From the NCBI GenBank assembly GCA_027946365.1, contig JAPEUQ010000017.1, positions 372,001-436,000 on the forward strand: a stretch of 64,000 nucleotides of DNA, in the 5' to 3' direction. Both the position numbers and the translations under genes were made by a program. Position 1 is the first letter of the stretch. Each line of letters starts with the position of its first letter. Of this stretch, positions 24,670-36,583 are shown in pieces. This DNA comes from Kalmusia sp. IMI 367209. Lineage: Eukaryota; Ascomycota; Dothideomycetes; Pleosporales; Didymosphaeriaceae. The notes under the pieces are model-generated. The model was not told the DNA's origin, did no database searches, and worked only from the letters and a program-made list of their open reading frames with translations.

Positions 24670-25798
24670 GGAAAGTGTAAATCGTACAGGTGCTTATAAG
24701 TTAGTAGACGTTGCGAGAGGGAAGTTGGCAATCTAATCTGGGCCACCTACCTGAGAGCACAGGAATAGGATCAAGATGAACCATGATGGATTATCTTGGC
24801 AAGTCCTTACTGGGAAGCTTAAAGGAGGCTGAAGATGGAAGCCGCAAAGAATAGCGTCCAGCTGTTAGAAGTAGCAGCCGCAGAGCCTAAACATACAACC
24901 CGACAGAGTAACTTTGAGTAACACCGGAGCGTTAAGGGAGGCGGGTTTGCATGGAGAGCAATTAATTAGGGCTAGTGAAGACGATTCCCAAGACGAGAGA
25001 CGGAAATAAGAACAGTGAATTGTGCCCATTACGCTTAGTCAGCAAAGACATGAGGCGGGGTAGTTGAAAATGTGCGGATCCGGTCTAGCGTCTTACGCGG
25101 CACGGGCCATTTTATCTTAGAGCTGCAACTCTGCCCCGATCACACCGGGATGGTCCACGCAATACGGACTGCCGATGTTATACTAATGTTGTACCAATGG
25201 TAAGAGCGGTATGAGTGTTTATCATAGGTTCACATTTCCCAAAGGCTAGCCCAATCCGTTAATCATCGTCCCTTTCCCACACAAGCTAACTACAGACTAA
25301 AATCCCGCGCGGCAGGCCCAGAGCCCCGAAACAGGTAACGTGCGCTCTGGAGTTCCATGCGATGTGAATGGCTTTGACTTGAATAACATCCCTTTGGGTA
25401 ATCTGTTACCCCTTTGGTAATGGCAAGAAGAGACGAACATGAACGACAACTCGAACTACCCGAAATAGCCTTAAAGAATAATGCTTACGTAAAGGTGTCT
25501 CAATAGCTGAGGCCTTAACGACCTTGAGTCTTATTGGCTTGCATGGAAGATTTGTTTGAAAGTCCTTGATGTTTAATGGCATCTAGCGTAGTGACTTGTA
25601 TATCGGGCAGGGTGGCCCTTACACGTCGTGGATTCCAGAATCCTCAAAAATCTCGAATAGATACAAAACAGTTTTCAACTCCGATCGTCCATGGACTATC
25701 AAAACTTGAGATTGGAGCTTCTGGCTCGAGTTCTTTCAAGTGCTGGTTGCACCAAACACGCGAATCTGAATGGATCAATGCTTCGCGCCACTAGTCCC
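24670..25798. other. intergenic, nothing recognised
   Basis: About 1.1 kb of mixed composition. The short plus frame 25576-25794 has no motif and overlaps the 3' side of the next gene. Confidence 0.45.
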
Positions 25799-26302
25799 TT
25801 AAAATAGCTTGGGTGCAGTCTGTAGTACCGTAAGGGCTTGGGCGTTGACTAAGCCTTCGCTAATAAGCTTTTGGATGAAGTCTTCGATCCAATTCTGACA
25901 ATTAGGGGCCTGTCCATGAGCTATTAGCTACAGGTCGGATGTTATGGAAAAGATTCTCACCGTAGGACTAAAGGGATTCGCAGATCGCCCCGGGGGTGGC
26001 ACAATGGTGGCCACCGATTCAATACGGTCACGAGCCGTTGTGTCTCGTGTCCGAAGTCCATTTCCCACGGTATCGGCAATGTATTGGTCATGAATTTGTG
26101 CCAATGATACAAATGTGTATCGTTGAGTCGTCACCTCGAAGTCGTAGTTACGTTTGAATTCCAGGAAGAATCCATTGGCGGGATTTCCAGTGACGTGTAT
26201 CAATTTCCCTTTGAGCGAGTGACCACTGGTTTGAATAAAAATTGACCAGTGGGCAGGCCTCCTTCCATTGCTGAATATTGCCAAATACATCGTTCGAGCC
26301 AT
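25799..26302 (-). CDS. small conserved fungal protein (DUF6914-like)
   Basis: Two exons, 26302-25961 and 25909-25799, joined by a 51-nt GT-AG intron in phase 0, give 150 residues. The first exon reads ARTMYLAIFSNG, PAHWSIFI, KLIHVTGNPANGFFLEFKRN and DQYIADTVGNG. The second begins with PNCQNWIEDFIQKL. This order (an ARTMYLAIF start, GKLIHxTG, FKRNY, then CQxW near the end) belongs to a small family common in Pleosporales and other ascomycetes, which I believe is DUF6914. Its function is unknown. There is no signal peptide. Without the splice the CQNW block would be lost. Confidence 0.8.
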
Positions 26303-28389
26303 TTTTTGGGGATAATACGTAGTTGTAAAGAGGATGAGAGGGTAGCGTTTTGAAAATAGACTAGAAGCTCACAGTTGAGGAAGATAGTTGCTAACGATTG
26401 ACTACGATAGAAGAAGGGCTTTATAGCTAAACAACACTTAACTTTCAATACACTTGCACATAGTCGAGCCCAGCGTACCGCGCGGCTTCTCTGAATCGGA
26501 GAAGACTTCATCGGATATCATGACACCTTGTGGATGAAGGCGCAGCATTAGTTATTAAGGGATCTCAGCATCTTCGCAGCTCTCCACCAACCGACCCATG
26601 GTCTTTGCTGTTGGTGTCTGCTGTGCCGCAACCCAAGCGGATTCGAACCGCCTACTGTGCCCCAAAAGCAAATTGGAAGCGCCTGCTCACCCCAATACGT
26701 TAGAAAGTCAAGTTAGATAGAGACGCAGTACGAAAAGTCTGTGTCAAGTATAACGGAGCTTAGGCAGACGAACCTACCGCGCCATATTACTCGCGCGCGA
26801 TTGTAAAACTCTCGACGTTTACACAAACTTAGGGGCGTTCTTACGGCACAGTTAACTTAAAGTTGATGACACTAGCAGAGATCAACCCAAAGTAGTGTTG
26901 CAGCCAGTAGGCTTAAAGACAAGACATAAAAAGGGCACAGTGTGTACACAAATTGAATTGCAAAAGGACCAACTGACCAGTAGGAGGAGTAGTGGGAGAA
27001 GCCTCTATAGGCAAGTCCCAGCGCCAAGATACTAGCGAATATGCTAGACCCTTTGTGTAGGTCACGTGCTAGCACCAGATCAATGCCTGTAACAGGTAGG
27101 TGAGGACTATGGCGCAGTAACTAGGAATGAACGCCTCCACTTCAATTGATAGGACAATATGATACGCTTTTTAATTTAGCCATCCGAGTTAATTCTAGGT
27201 ATTAGTGTATACGTGTCCTATTCAGAACTGCTTTATTTAACTAGCCACCTTTTCGGAAAATGGAGACTTCTTCGGTGAATCTGAGTGACTAGTAGCAGCT
27301 TAGAAAATCATCAAGGGTCTATTCAAGACTTACGCCACCGAATGTAAATAGTCTAGCCAAGGACATAAATACGATTTCACCTAATACTTTGACTAGTATT
27401 CGGCGTAACTTTATTAATTGATAACGCTACGGCCTCACTGGTTTCAACAGCCCACCTAGGTACTATTCGTTGGCGCTCCCAATGAACGGCGTCATAGTAT
27501 GATTAGACTCGAAATACCAAAATTTATTATTATAGTCTATTCCCGGCGTTATGAGCTCAATCGACGTGGTGATTGCGTAAAAACATTCAAGGAGCCCGGA
27601 TTGGTACCATTACTGAGAACGATTTGAATGAGAATTAACACTTCTCGCGGCTATCATAGCATGGGGTGGGGCCGCTTGAGCCAAGCTATAATAGAATATA
27701 TGTTTTAAGTTAACTATTCCATTATATAGCTGATAAGGAGAAGCTGTATCTACCTAAAATTTTGAAACACTATCAGTCTAGCACTACTAAATTAATAAAC
27801 GAAAGAGTATAAGATGCCACCACCTTTAATACTAAAATAAACAGTAAAAGATACTTCGCGACTTGATACCCTACTTACTTATAAGTATAAAGCGAGTTAT
27901 TCTCTAAGTATACTACTCCTAAGGCTTCATTTCTCATACTAATCACTGTTTCCTATAACTCCCTTACTGCAGCTAAAACTTCGTCGTAAGTCAACTCATT
28001 TGATATTTTCTTTAATGGGCATCTTCCTCATTCGGCGTCTCTTCTCCTTGCCCCCTTCCTCGGCGTCGTCTCTATTTGACATTCGACATTGATTCTTCCT
28101 CACTGAGCCAATTAGTAAGCTAAGATGGCCTGGGCTGAAAAATAACATGAGTTGGTGTAGAGTATACGTGTCTAAGTCAAGCTTATTTCTGATTTTGATT
28201 TTTGAAAACGGGAAAGGTGAATCTCATTTTAAGGCTAGACTAGAACATGTAGGGTCAGTGCGCAAGTACCATTTCCGGTATCCGGCCCCCATGTACCTAA
28301 GACACCAGAGTTGGTCGTGGCAATCCGAATAATACTCCGTGTTTAATCTGGATGCTTCTTATTAAGAAGAATATTAACCCTAGTATACC
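26303..28389. other. 2 kb gene-free, strongly AT-rich towards the right
   Basis: 27100-28000 is rich in TA dinucleotides and stops in all frames, typical of RIP-degraded repeats. The end (about 28195-28290) resembles sequence near 56630-56735: both carry TAGACTAGAACA(T/C)GTAGGG followed by TAGTGC- or CAGTGC-like text. No gene is supported. Confidence 0.5.
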
Positions 28390-29565
28390 CTAATACGTAC
28401 GAGAAAAGTCATGATTGATTGCAGTATTTAGATCATGCTTGCCGACCCAAATCATGCCATCCTTGTATGCTGTTTCAACGTGTGTCATGCATATTTTGCC
28501 CCAACTGTAGGTACGCAACTCGACCTCAACGTGTTGTAGCTGCGGTAAAAGTTTGGACGCAGCGCCCAGAAGCTCAGAAACCTTGAGGGTATGCCGATAC
28601 ATTAGCCGCAGGTCATACCATGTATCTCCGTCCGGAATTTCTGTTTTGTAGAGCTCTGGTTCGATGTGCAAAACGTGGTCATGTGACATGAAATGCTTGG
28701 TCTCGCCATGACCTGATCTGTCGATCATACTGAATTCGCTATTGGTGGGTCAGTGGCTTCAAATAGCTGTGAGGGTTCCGAGCGCCTTCTTACTCATCGT
28801 CCAGTTGTCCCAACTGTGGAGTATGAGGCCAATAAATATCACTCATTGCAAACCCACTTCGGCACCAAGCGCTCCAGATAATCTTCTTGACGCGGCTGCC
28901 AAACACACGAGTAATGACATCTACAAGTTGATCCGGAGAGTTAAATCCCTCCGGACCATCTTCTGGATGAAACCTTGAGGTGGTTACCATGACCGTTGTC
29001 ATATCCGTAAAAACAGGCTCCAGGATGGTTTTTCCGTCGGGGAGCTGATCTTCAACGACCCGGAATAAATTCAAAAATTCAATTCGCGCTTTACAAAACT
29101 TGATCGCGTGCGCGCGCGCTTCTTTACAGACGGTGGCCATAGGAAGGCGATTGACTAATGTCTGGAACTCATTCTCACCAAGGCGCAACTCGTCTGTTTG
29201 GCCGGAAGTGTGGATATAAAGTCTGAGATGCTGTCTTTCTGTGGAATCTGGTAGATAATCGTAGCCCAATAAAGCTTGTCGCTGGCGCTCTGCGTGAGGA
29301 GTAGTGCATGTTTCGGGTTGGCTATCGATGATGCTGTGGTTGAAAAACGTTCAATGTAAGTACGGGTCGGGAAATCAGAAAAGCAAGCGTGCAATTATTT
29401 GGATTCTACTGACTATTAAACGGTTAACAAACGGTTTAATGTAGAAGTCATGGGCTATTGTTCAAAGCAGTTGCCACGGACCTGTTGACATTGAATTGCA
29501 GCAGCGTCAGCCCATATCTGATCTCGCAGTTCTTGCGGTAATTGCGTGAATTTGGCAAAAGTCAT
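28390..29565 (-). CDS. 2EXR domain protein
   Basis: Hypothetical protein of the fungal 2EXR family (F-box-like N-terminus, function unknown). The start at 29565 gives the diagnostic MTFAKFTQLPQELRDQIW. The main body reads YDYLPDSTERQHLRLYIH, MATVCKEARAHAIKFCK, FHPEDGPEGF and KIIWSAWC, down to 28790. A clean phase-2 intron then leads to EFSMIDRSGHGETKHF and the end at 28390. The junction between the first exon and the body (29340-29470) could not be resolved: no donor/acceptor pair keeps frame, so either a small exon is missed or the gene carries a lesion there. Confidence 0.7.
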
Positions 29566-30932
29566 GTTGCACGCGAAATGTTGTTTGAGGAAAGAGGTGC
29601 GATAGAAGTGGGCATATATAGTGCTGGTCAAGAGACACATTGAGTTATTCTGAATCAGAGTAAGCCCGCCACTCGATTTTGTGTCCGTGCGCGCCACAAT
29701 GCCCACATGGTGCGTACCCACCTGCATTCTTGGCGGTGGCCTAACGAAGTCCGTTCGCACGCGACTTAGTAAGCTAGCAGGAGGGAAATCTGCTATTTTT
29801 GTTTGTATGTATCGAGTATGTTACCTACTTAAGTATGTCTTTATGTAGTTTAACACCAGTATGAAGTCCGTAACAGCTCGCAATCGGTTTTTTTTAAAAA
29901 TAGCCCCCAATTGCCTCTTTTCGAGTCACTATAAAATTTGCGGAAGATTATTCACCTTCGAACTGCGAAGACCCACCAAAGGCTGTGCGATAAAACGTCA
30001 GACTGTGGACTTCGAGGAGGTGTTCAGTGACACAGTACCGTACGCTGTTGCATGTAGCAGACACCGTGGCAGGCACTCTAGGCCTCCGTGAGTAGGGCGA
30101 TAGTCCCACATACAAGGTCCAGCATGCTCCTCCCAGAACGATGAACTATTACTCAACATTCATACCATAGAATTACAAAACTCAAGATTGTTATGTGTCG
30201 CAAGGCCAATTCACATAAGGCGTTTCATTTTCCATCGTGTCGTTACAGAGAGTCGTGCTTTAGCGTTGATCAGAGCGTGTTGGCCAATGCGCAGGTGGCT
30301 AGCTTACGAAGATGCCATGACCGGCATCTGCAAAAGCGTACGGTATCGGGGAGGCGAAGTTTCTCGGAGAGGCGCAGTGTTTCGGGCAGAAAATTCGAGT
30401 TGGTAAACGACCTCATGTTAGTCTGGGTACATAGCGCTGTATGGGGAGTATATCGGTTGTATAGACTTGGAGCCATGCCGAATTCGGTTTTGTAGCCCAA
30501 CTGGCAATACCGAATCACTGCACGGGTTCCAACAAAGATCGGGTCTAAGACGATGTACTCTTGCGATTTCCGAATCCTGCGAATGACAAAGCCCCGAGTA
30601 AGGGAAATTTAGATGAGAAATTTCACAGATGAGCAGGGCAAGCTGAGTCTCAGAGCACTGATACTACGGAGTATAGTTCAGTTAGTTAAGCGCAACCGTG
30701 CTATATATAGTCTCGAGACATATAAACCTGAGCAGCTCTGATCGTTCCATCAAGCATCACAGTCTTTTCTTTCATCCATTCGATCATTTATTTGTTCGTT
30801 CGTTCGTCTTCATACACTCATTCATTCGTCTTTAGACACACTCTTTACATCATTAAATTCATTCAATTACCCGAATTTTCTTCTTGACTTGCATACTAGA
30901 CCTCTAAACTTACACCACGGCTCTCCTACGCA
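29566..30932. other. intergenic, promoter side of the secreted protein at 30933
   Basis: About 1.4 kb without a supported gene. 30780-30840 is a pyrimidine-rich leader with TTCG/TTCATTCG microsatellite-like repeats, directly upstream of the 30933 start. Confidence 0.5.
30702..30709 (+). promoter_or_regulatory. TATA-like element
   Basis: TATATATA 230 bases before the ATG at 30933, followed by a long CT-rich leader containing TTCATTCG repeats. It is plausibly the core promoter of a well-expressed gene. Confidence 0.45.
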
Positions 30933-32330
30933 ATGCGCTTCAACTACATCCCAGGCCTGGCGGCTGTTCTCAGCCTAGGGGCATCAGGAGTACTTTCCAG
31001 GGTCATTCCCGCGACTCGTGGAGTCGAGTCCAGCGCTGGACTCCTTGCTGAAGAAGCGACTCTTTGCATCAAGGATTTCTGTGCTATAAAGGGGGATGAA
31101 AAACGAACCACAACGCAATGTGGATCATTAGTTTTGACCGTCACCCACCTTGGAGCCCCATCTTCTGTAGAAGAATGCGTGAGCCAATTCAGCAACCTAA
31201 TCGCCCAAGACACTGAGAGTGGTACTTCTCAGACCGAGGAGGCTTTGTATGAAATCTCTGCGGAAGACGATAGCGAGCCTGCTGCAAATGAGAAGCGCGC
31301 AGTCCACAAAAAGACGAAGGCCAAGAAGACGAAGGCCAAAAAGACGAAGGCCGAAAAGACCAAGACTAAGACGACGAAGGCATGCCCTCTTCCCAAGAAG
31401 GGTAAGAATGGAAAGATTATCCAGCGACGATGTGCAGGCGATGAGTTCTACAAGAAGCGGGATCTCCTTCCCGGCAAAGTTACTCATTGGAAGTTCAACA
31501 CCATGGGAGATGTCGACACCTACAACGTAGATGCCAACGCCAAAGTTGTCCTCAAAGCGATGAACAAGAATGGTCAATTGGATGTGGTCAAGATATCGAG
31601 CGGAGACCTCACGGTGGTGGGAGATGTCCCCGATCCGGATCTCATCTTACGCGGAACCGACCCTAACACTTTCACTAAGAAGGGTGGAAACTATCTCCTG
31701 ACAAACGGAGGTTTCTTCCAACACATGGAAACGAGGCCCCGTTCGTTCGAACCAGCGGGTGAAGACACAATGGTCAAGACTGCGGATGGAACTGTTAAGG
31801 CATACGAGGAACCCTACCCTGTGCCTGAAGAGTACGCTGAATTCTATGACCAGATCGACGGTCTCGATAATACCAGGGTACATTCCGGACCGGATCTTAA
31901 GAAGTCTATCCCCGGGATTGACACCGAGAGCGGCATTTGGAAATACAGTGACAATGATCCTATCCTAGTCGGACGTTTGAGCCACGCCAGTCAGCCAAAC
32001 GAGCGGCTCGCTCTCGTTCGCTTCGGTAAAACTCATTATAGCGTAGCATACACATGCAAGGAGACGGTTATCGGTCGGAGACAATGTGGTATCAACACTA
32101 ACAAGTTCAAAAAGCTCATTGATCTCTTCTTCACGGAGATGGGACAGGCTGGAAAGAGCATCAGCTCGTCGACTCAGGCCGTGTGCCTTGACGGCGGACC
32201 AAGTATCTCTATGACCTGGAACGAGGGCCTTACAATGGAGAAGCTCTCCCTTGGTGGTGCAGGTGATACCACCCCCTTACCTGGCACCAACGGAAGAAAA
32301 GTGAGCAACTTGATCAAGATCGTTGTGTAA
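30933..32330 (+). CDS. secreted protein with C-terminal phosphodiester glycosidase-like (NAGPA) domain
   Basis: Single-exon, 465 residues, likely extracellular. Residues 1-22 form a signal peptide. An N-terminal Cys-rich domain holds VEECVSQF (79-86). Dibasic KR sites lie at 57-58, 121-122 and 175-176. Residues 126-149 are a KTKA-type lysine repeat, five to six units long. The C-terminal domain (about 180-465) has NGGFF at 258-262 and LDGGPS at 419-424, with ALVRFGKTHYSVAY between. These are the hallmark pair of the NAGPA/DUF2233 phosphodiester glycosidase fold, which uncaps GlcNAc-1-phosphodiesters in animals and acts on exopolysaccharides in bacteria. The substrate here is unknown. The modular plan is shared with the genes at 16109 and 37990, and VEECxSxF recurs in the latter. 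Confidence 0.85.
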   Translation: MRFNYIPGLAAVLSLGASGVLSRVIPATRGVESSAGLLAEEATLCIKDFCAIKGDEKRTTTQCGSLVLTVTHLGAPSSVEECVSQFSNLIAQDTESGTSQTEEALYEISAEDDSEPAANEKRAVHKKTKAKKTKAKKTKAEKTKTKTTKACPLPKKGKNGKIIQRRCAGDEFYKKRDLLPGKVTHWKFNTMGDVDTYNVDANAKVVLKAMNKNGQLDVVKISSGDLTVVGDVPDPDLILRGTDPNTFTKKGGNYLLTNGGFFQHMETRPRSFEPAGEDTMVKTADGTVKAYEEPYPVPEEYAEFYDQIDGLDNTRVHSGPDLKKSIPGIDTESGIWKYSDNDPILVGRLSHASQPNERLALVRFGKTHYSVAYTCKETVIGRRQCGINTNKFKKLIDLFFTEMGQAGKSISSSTQAVCLDGGPSISMTWNEGLTMEKLSLGGAGDTTPLPGTNGRKVSNLIKIVV

Positions 32331-33429
32331 TAAGTGAACAGATGATTGTGTATATACTTTTCTTCGAAGGATACCGGACTGGAATAGCCATACTTTTAAC
32401 ATACATTTGTATGTTAAGAAGATTCTTTTCGTAGGGAACTCAATTTTCAGAGAAAACCATTACCAATTTTGGACAAACTACTCTCAAAACTTCATCTGGC
32501 TCGTGTTTCATTGCATATTGTTGGGGCACGCGCGAATAAAATTCATTGAGTTTGAACGCCAAGTCCTCGGGCAAATTGGCTATATAACGATCGTATGCGG
32601 AGATTCGCATCATGCGATCATCGACTCAGCTTGAAGCGATGAAGTCCTGGTTTCAGTCCTCGAATCTTTTCGATGCTGCGGCACAAGTGAGACAAGGTCG
32701 AGATTACAGTATAAGTCGTAAGCCATGACACAGCGTTTGTCAGCCTCACCCTAGTAACCCGATACATCAACGCTCCACTTCCGAGATTTTACTTCCGAAG
32801 GACGGATAGAGCGAGTGCGTTGGAATTACGTGTTAACAAATGGCGCTAGAGGAAGTTTTGCGATCTAGGAAGCGATGTATGATGATCCCAAATCAAGAAA
32901 ACATGAGGGCAGAGGCTGGAGGGGGAAATCTTCGCAGGGTGTTAATTGTTGCTGTTGTGGTAGCACAAGCCAGGCCAGGGCCAGTCAGCGGGTTGTGGCC
33001 TGTGGGTATTCGCTACCTGAATGCTGCCGCAGCGTACCTCATGCATCCGAAGTACTTCTATCCAAAATCCACTATCCAGTCTACCACTTGCTATAGAGAC
33101 GGGTGACCCTGTTCTACACACTCGGTGCTATTGCTCGCGCTCTGAGTGCGGCAAGGTCTCTGTAGCGCGGAGGGCTGCACAGCGCACAGCAACCGCTTGC
33201 TAGTCTATCGAATGCCAAGCAGTTCCTGGGATGATGATTACGAATGCTTGATCAGAAAAGCCTGGACAAGGGAAACCTCTCCCTCTTGGCTGCAGTGTAC
33301 ATGTGGCGAGACGGTATATAGACATCTACAAAATGGGGTACGTGGAAAAGTGCACAGATGCGTGAGCTGTCGTTTCGAGATAAGAAATCACGTCTCGCTT
33401 GTCAAGTCCACTTATTGTTGAACTAACAC

Positions 33430-33864
33430 CGAAGCGCCATTTTCCCAACGCCAGAAAACCATTTCTCGTTTTACACACATGGCTCCAACATTAAGCGCCC
33501 TTGGCATCAGCAAGCCACGTCATCGAATCATATTGCCAACAGCCTCACTGCCCAAAGTCAAATTGGCGTGCTTTCAAACGCCACAACCTTTGGAGCATAG
33601 ATAACGTTTTCGCTCTAGCGCATCAAGCCATACATACTGATATTAAAAAAAATATAACAAGTGAGATTCTAAGTTTTCCCCCCTGAAAACCGTGTCTGGT
33701 GTAGCACTAGCTAGAAAAGGGTTTTCAATTTGAGAGAGTGGGAAGGGAGTGATTATAAATTGGTAATGGTATTTTGGCACTTATATTTATTAAAATCCAT
33801 TCATTTCATATAACATTACATCGCATCGGTGGTTTAGTGGTAGTACGCGTGCAGTGACGATGCA
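33430..33864. repeat. degraded dispersed repeat, copy 1
   Basis: 33440-33520 aligns with 51695-51800: both have GAGAAACCA/AAAACCA followed by TTCTC, then CCAA(C/T)ATTAAGCGC and, eight bases later, GGC(A/G)TCAGC. In both places a tRNA-Gly 5' half follows 240-310 bases downstream. Two independent copies with the same order of blocks support one dispersed element, now heavily mutated. Confidence 0.55.
33823..33864 (+). repeat. tRNA-Gly-derived element, D-arm only
   Basis: The first 20 bases are identical to the 5' end of the tRNA-Gly at 60066 (acceptor strand plus D arm with box A). CGATGCA at 33858-33864 can pair with the leading GCATCG, so the element looks like a miniature tRNA that lost its anticodon and T arms. 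No box B is present, so it is not a functional tRNA. Confidence 0.6.
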
Positions 33865-34867
33865 TAACCGGGAAATGTATTATCTCATAATCTAAAACTA
33901 GAAAATAGAAACATATTCTGCACTAAATGGAAATGTTGAAACGGTATCTCAAAATTGATGTCTTAGCGTGGCCCCCACGCGTATCCTTGTAGCACTACTT
34001 ACAGAATCCGAAAATAGTAAAGCGAAATACTAACTTGTTCAATAGACCAATGCCAAGGACTTTTAGAATGTATGGAAGTCTACAAGTTAGTTGTAATTAT
34101 ATCAATGCCGAAATCGCACCTAGGGGCTCAATGTGGTGCGATGAAGTACTCCTAGCACTTCGCTTTATATACCTCTCAACCTTCCTCAATCAAGCTCATA
34201 ACATGTCCGTAGATGATTTAGATTACGATTTAGATATTGCCGCAGATTCTATTAACAATAACTCAGACTAACCTAGACCTAAAGATTATGACGTCGAAGG
34301 TATAAAAAGAATTACTAAATACTAGTAGAGATTTTGAGTTAACGCTCTCTAGTCCCTACCTTAAACACACTAGACCTTATCACTGCAAAAGGGCGGGCGC
34401 TCTCCAGGCGAATATAACTCATGTGTAGGCAGCAGTACACACTAGCATGTTATTTCTTTGGTGTGGTTTGAGGGAGCATATCGTATGCTTCATTGCAGGC
34501 ACACAACAGAAGTTGGCGCGCACAAAAGAGGTTTCATAGATGCCGCGCGCCGCTGTGGTGGAGATCCGTTCAAAATTATCAGAAAGGGGAACTCCTCGTT
34601 TGTGCATTTTGTGCGACTACTCTGATATGATTAGATCCGTTTGGAGTGCATGACCCCGATGTAGTTGGCTGACATGCAGGCTTGGGGCATGGTAGGGCGA
34701 ATTTAGCCGCCTTCTGGTTGACAATTAAGACCATCTAGCCAGACGTAGATAGGTGTCAAAAGCCGTCGAAGGAGATTATGTACTGATTCACACGAGAAAT
34801 CAGAAGCACGTCTTTGTTTTAGGTGCGTACTATTTTGAAGTTTATATGGGGTTTCTCACTGATCTCT

Positions 34868-36583
34868 TCAGGTCGTTGAAGACCAGATTGTCCGCTGATG
34901 TCTCTCAAACACATATCGCTCAACGAGGCCATCGCCGAAATGTTCGTCGTTCCAATGCTCGACCAATCCATGACCATATTTCTCACGACCGATCTGTCTA
35001 AACCGCTCATGCAGATGAGAGCTCGGACGCCACTGATTCCCAACCAACCACCACAGCTGCCTCTCAGGGGTATGATCTTCGTCAGCGCGTCCACTGAAAG
35101 CCTTCTGGTTCGGCTTCGTGTACGCAATACCCCAAGCCAAATTTTCTGGCCCAAACTTAAAAAGATCCGGTATAGCACACTCCAAGTAATCCACATCGTC
35201 TCCCGAATCATTCAGCTGCGTCGCAAATGTCAAAGGGCACCAAAGAACCGCATCTTTCAGCTTTGGCATACGCGCCGCAGCCTTCGCAAAAGCTTCCAAG
35301 AAGGGCAATATAGCCTCATCGTCAGGAACAACGCGGAACTGCGCATCCGAAGTCTCGTCCCAGTCCACCTCGTCCACGCGGTCGCACCAATACTCATCGT
35401 CCGTCGTGGTCTCTACCGGAGGGTACGCGCTCTCGTCGAGCTCGTATCCCTTCAATTGGCCCCTTTCAGACTCACGCAAGCCTTTGAAATACCATTTGCC
35501 CGACGGCGACACCATGTGGAAGCAGACGTCGAGAACTTCGAGCGAAGGCCATGTGGGTGGCTCGCTACCATCTGCGGGCCAAAAAAGCGTCCCGTCGACG
35601 ACTGCGAAGAGATACATGCGGCGGAGCTGGTAGGATGAGATGCGCAGGCTGGTGCTGAATGGGTCGTATAAAAATGGGGCTGTAAGGTCCGGCATTGCAA
35701 TGCGTTGATCGATGGCATCGATGTGAGATAAAGGGTGGATGAAATTGAGTTCGAGCTCCCTAAGACGAGTGGGCAGAGACGTGGAGTCCAGATTCTGCGC
35801 AAAGTCATGCCGGGAGTCGCGACGCGGGCCTTGGTACATGTGCCACAGGTGCGATCCGACTTCGTGCGAGAGCGGCGTCGGCCACTCGTCTCCACCTATT
35901 TCACAGGCTAGATTCTCGAGGTTGGGCAGCTTGTAGGCCATATCCAGCAATATTCTAAGATCGAGCTTGCGAAGAGTGATCTGAGGCTCTTCGAATGGAC
36001 TGAACTTTGCCCCGTTTTGAAAGCGAAGTCGCCGTATGGACTTGAGTGCTGGGAGACTTCCAGGGTTGAGAAGATGAACGCGTAAACTTACGTACGCGCG
36101 ATGTCGGCAGTAGATACTTGGATCTAGCTCCATAGTTGGCGTCAGAATCGTGAGGCTGATTTTCCCTGGTCCATACGTATCACCGACCCTACGCTCTACC
36201 GTATTGAGCATATCAAAGAGGAATCCGACCTGCGCCGTGAACGACTCGTTGTACTCTTGGAGCGTGTCTTCCGATTCGCGGCACTGGGGAATGTCGTCTT
36301 CATCAACATCGCTAGGATCTAACTGTCTGTGGTTGGGCGGTATGTCGTTCGGAATAAGCGTCGTGGCAAAATGAACACGTCGTAGATGGCGAAAGTGTCT
36401 ACCGCTGAAAGTGCGTAGAAACCTGTCTGCTGTACTTTTGTCCAGGTAGAATTGCTTGTACGCTCCGGAATAACGTTCCGCAGAAGCTTGGAATTTGGAG
36501 TTGACAGTGAGGGTGGAACACAAGTCGTAGCGATCAAGGTGGCTGCTGATGCAGTCGATGATTTCCTGCGACAGGTTGCACAT
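34868..36583 (-). CDS. F-box domain protein
   Basis: Uninterrupted 571-residue frame. The N-terminus, LSQEIIDCISSHLDRYDLCSTL, is an F-box, the Skp1-binding helix bundle of SCF ubiquitin ligase receptors. The rest is a leucine-patterned region without clear repeats (TRLRELELNFIHPL, SYQLRRMYLF, WPSLEVLDVCFH, RMPKLKDAVLW), as in many Pleosporales F-box proteins. The start at 36583 puts the F-box at residue 3. Its C-terminal half resembles the relics at 2725-3318 and 41870-42573, making it the only intact member of this family here. The target is unknown. Confidence 0.85.
   Translation of the reverse strand: MCNLSQEIIDCISSHLDRYDLCSTLTVNSKFQASAERYSGAYKQFYLDKSTADRFLRTFSGRHFRHLRRVHFATTLIPNDIPPNHRQLDPSDVDEDDIPQCRESEDTLQEYNESFTAQVGFLFDMLNTVERRVGDTYGPGKISLTILTPTMELDPSIYCRHRAYVSLRVHLLNPGSLPALKSIRRLRFQNGAKFSPFEEPQITLRKLDLRILLDMAYKLPNLENLACEIGGDEWPTPLSHEVGSHLWHMYQGPRRDSRHDFAQNLDSTSLPTRLRELELNFIHPLSHIDAIDQRIAMPDLTAPFLYDPFSTSLRISSYQLRRMYLFAVVDGTLFWPADGSEPPTWPSLEVLDVCFHMVSPSGKWYFKGLRESERGQLKGYELDESAYPPVETTTDDEYWCDRVDEVDWDETSDAQFRVVPDDEAILPFLEAFAKAAARMPKLKDAVLWCPLTFATQLNDSGDDVDYLECAIPDLFKFGPENLAWGIAYTKPNQKAFSGRADEDHTPERQLWWLVGNQWRPSSHLHERFRQIGREKYGHGLVEHWNDEHFGDGLVERYVFERHQRTIWSSTT

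Larger units (their letters stand above)
32331..34867. other. 2.5 kb repeat debris, no intact gene
   Basis: Contains a degraded repeat shared with 51700-52060 and a tRNA-Gly-like element at 33823. 32840-33420 has overlapping short frames with some Cys pairs, but no recognisable domain. 33600-34350 is AT-rich. Confidence 0.5.

Noticed and set aside
33021..33421. Cys-pair frames that might be a zinc-binding or GFA-like domain
   Set aside because: Spacing of cysteines fits no known pattern and the frames overlap in conflicting ways.
34898..35638. 246-codon plus frame inside the F-box gene
   Set aside because: Antisense shadow of the long minus-strand F-box frame.
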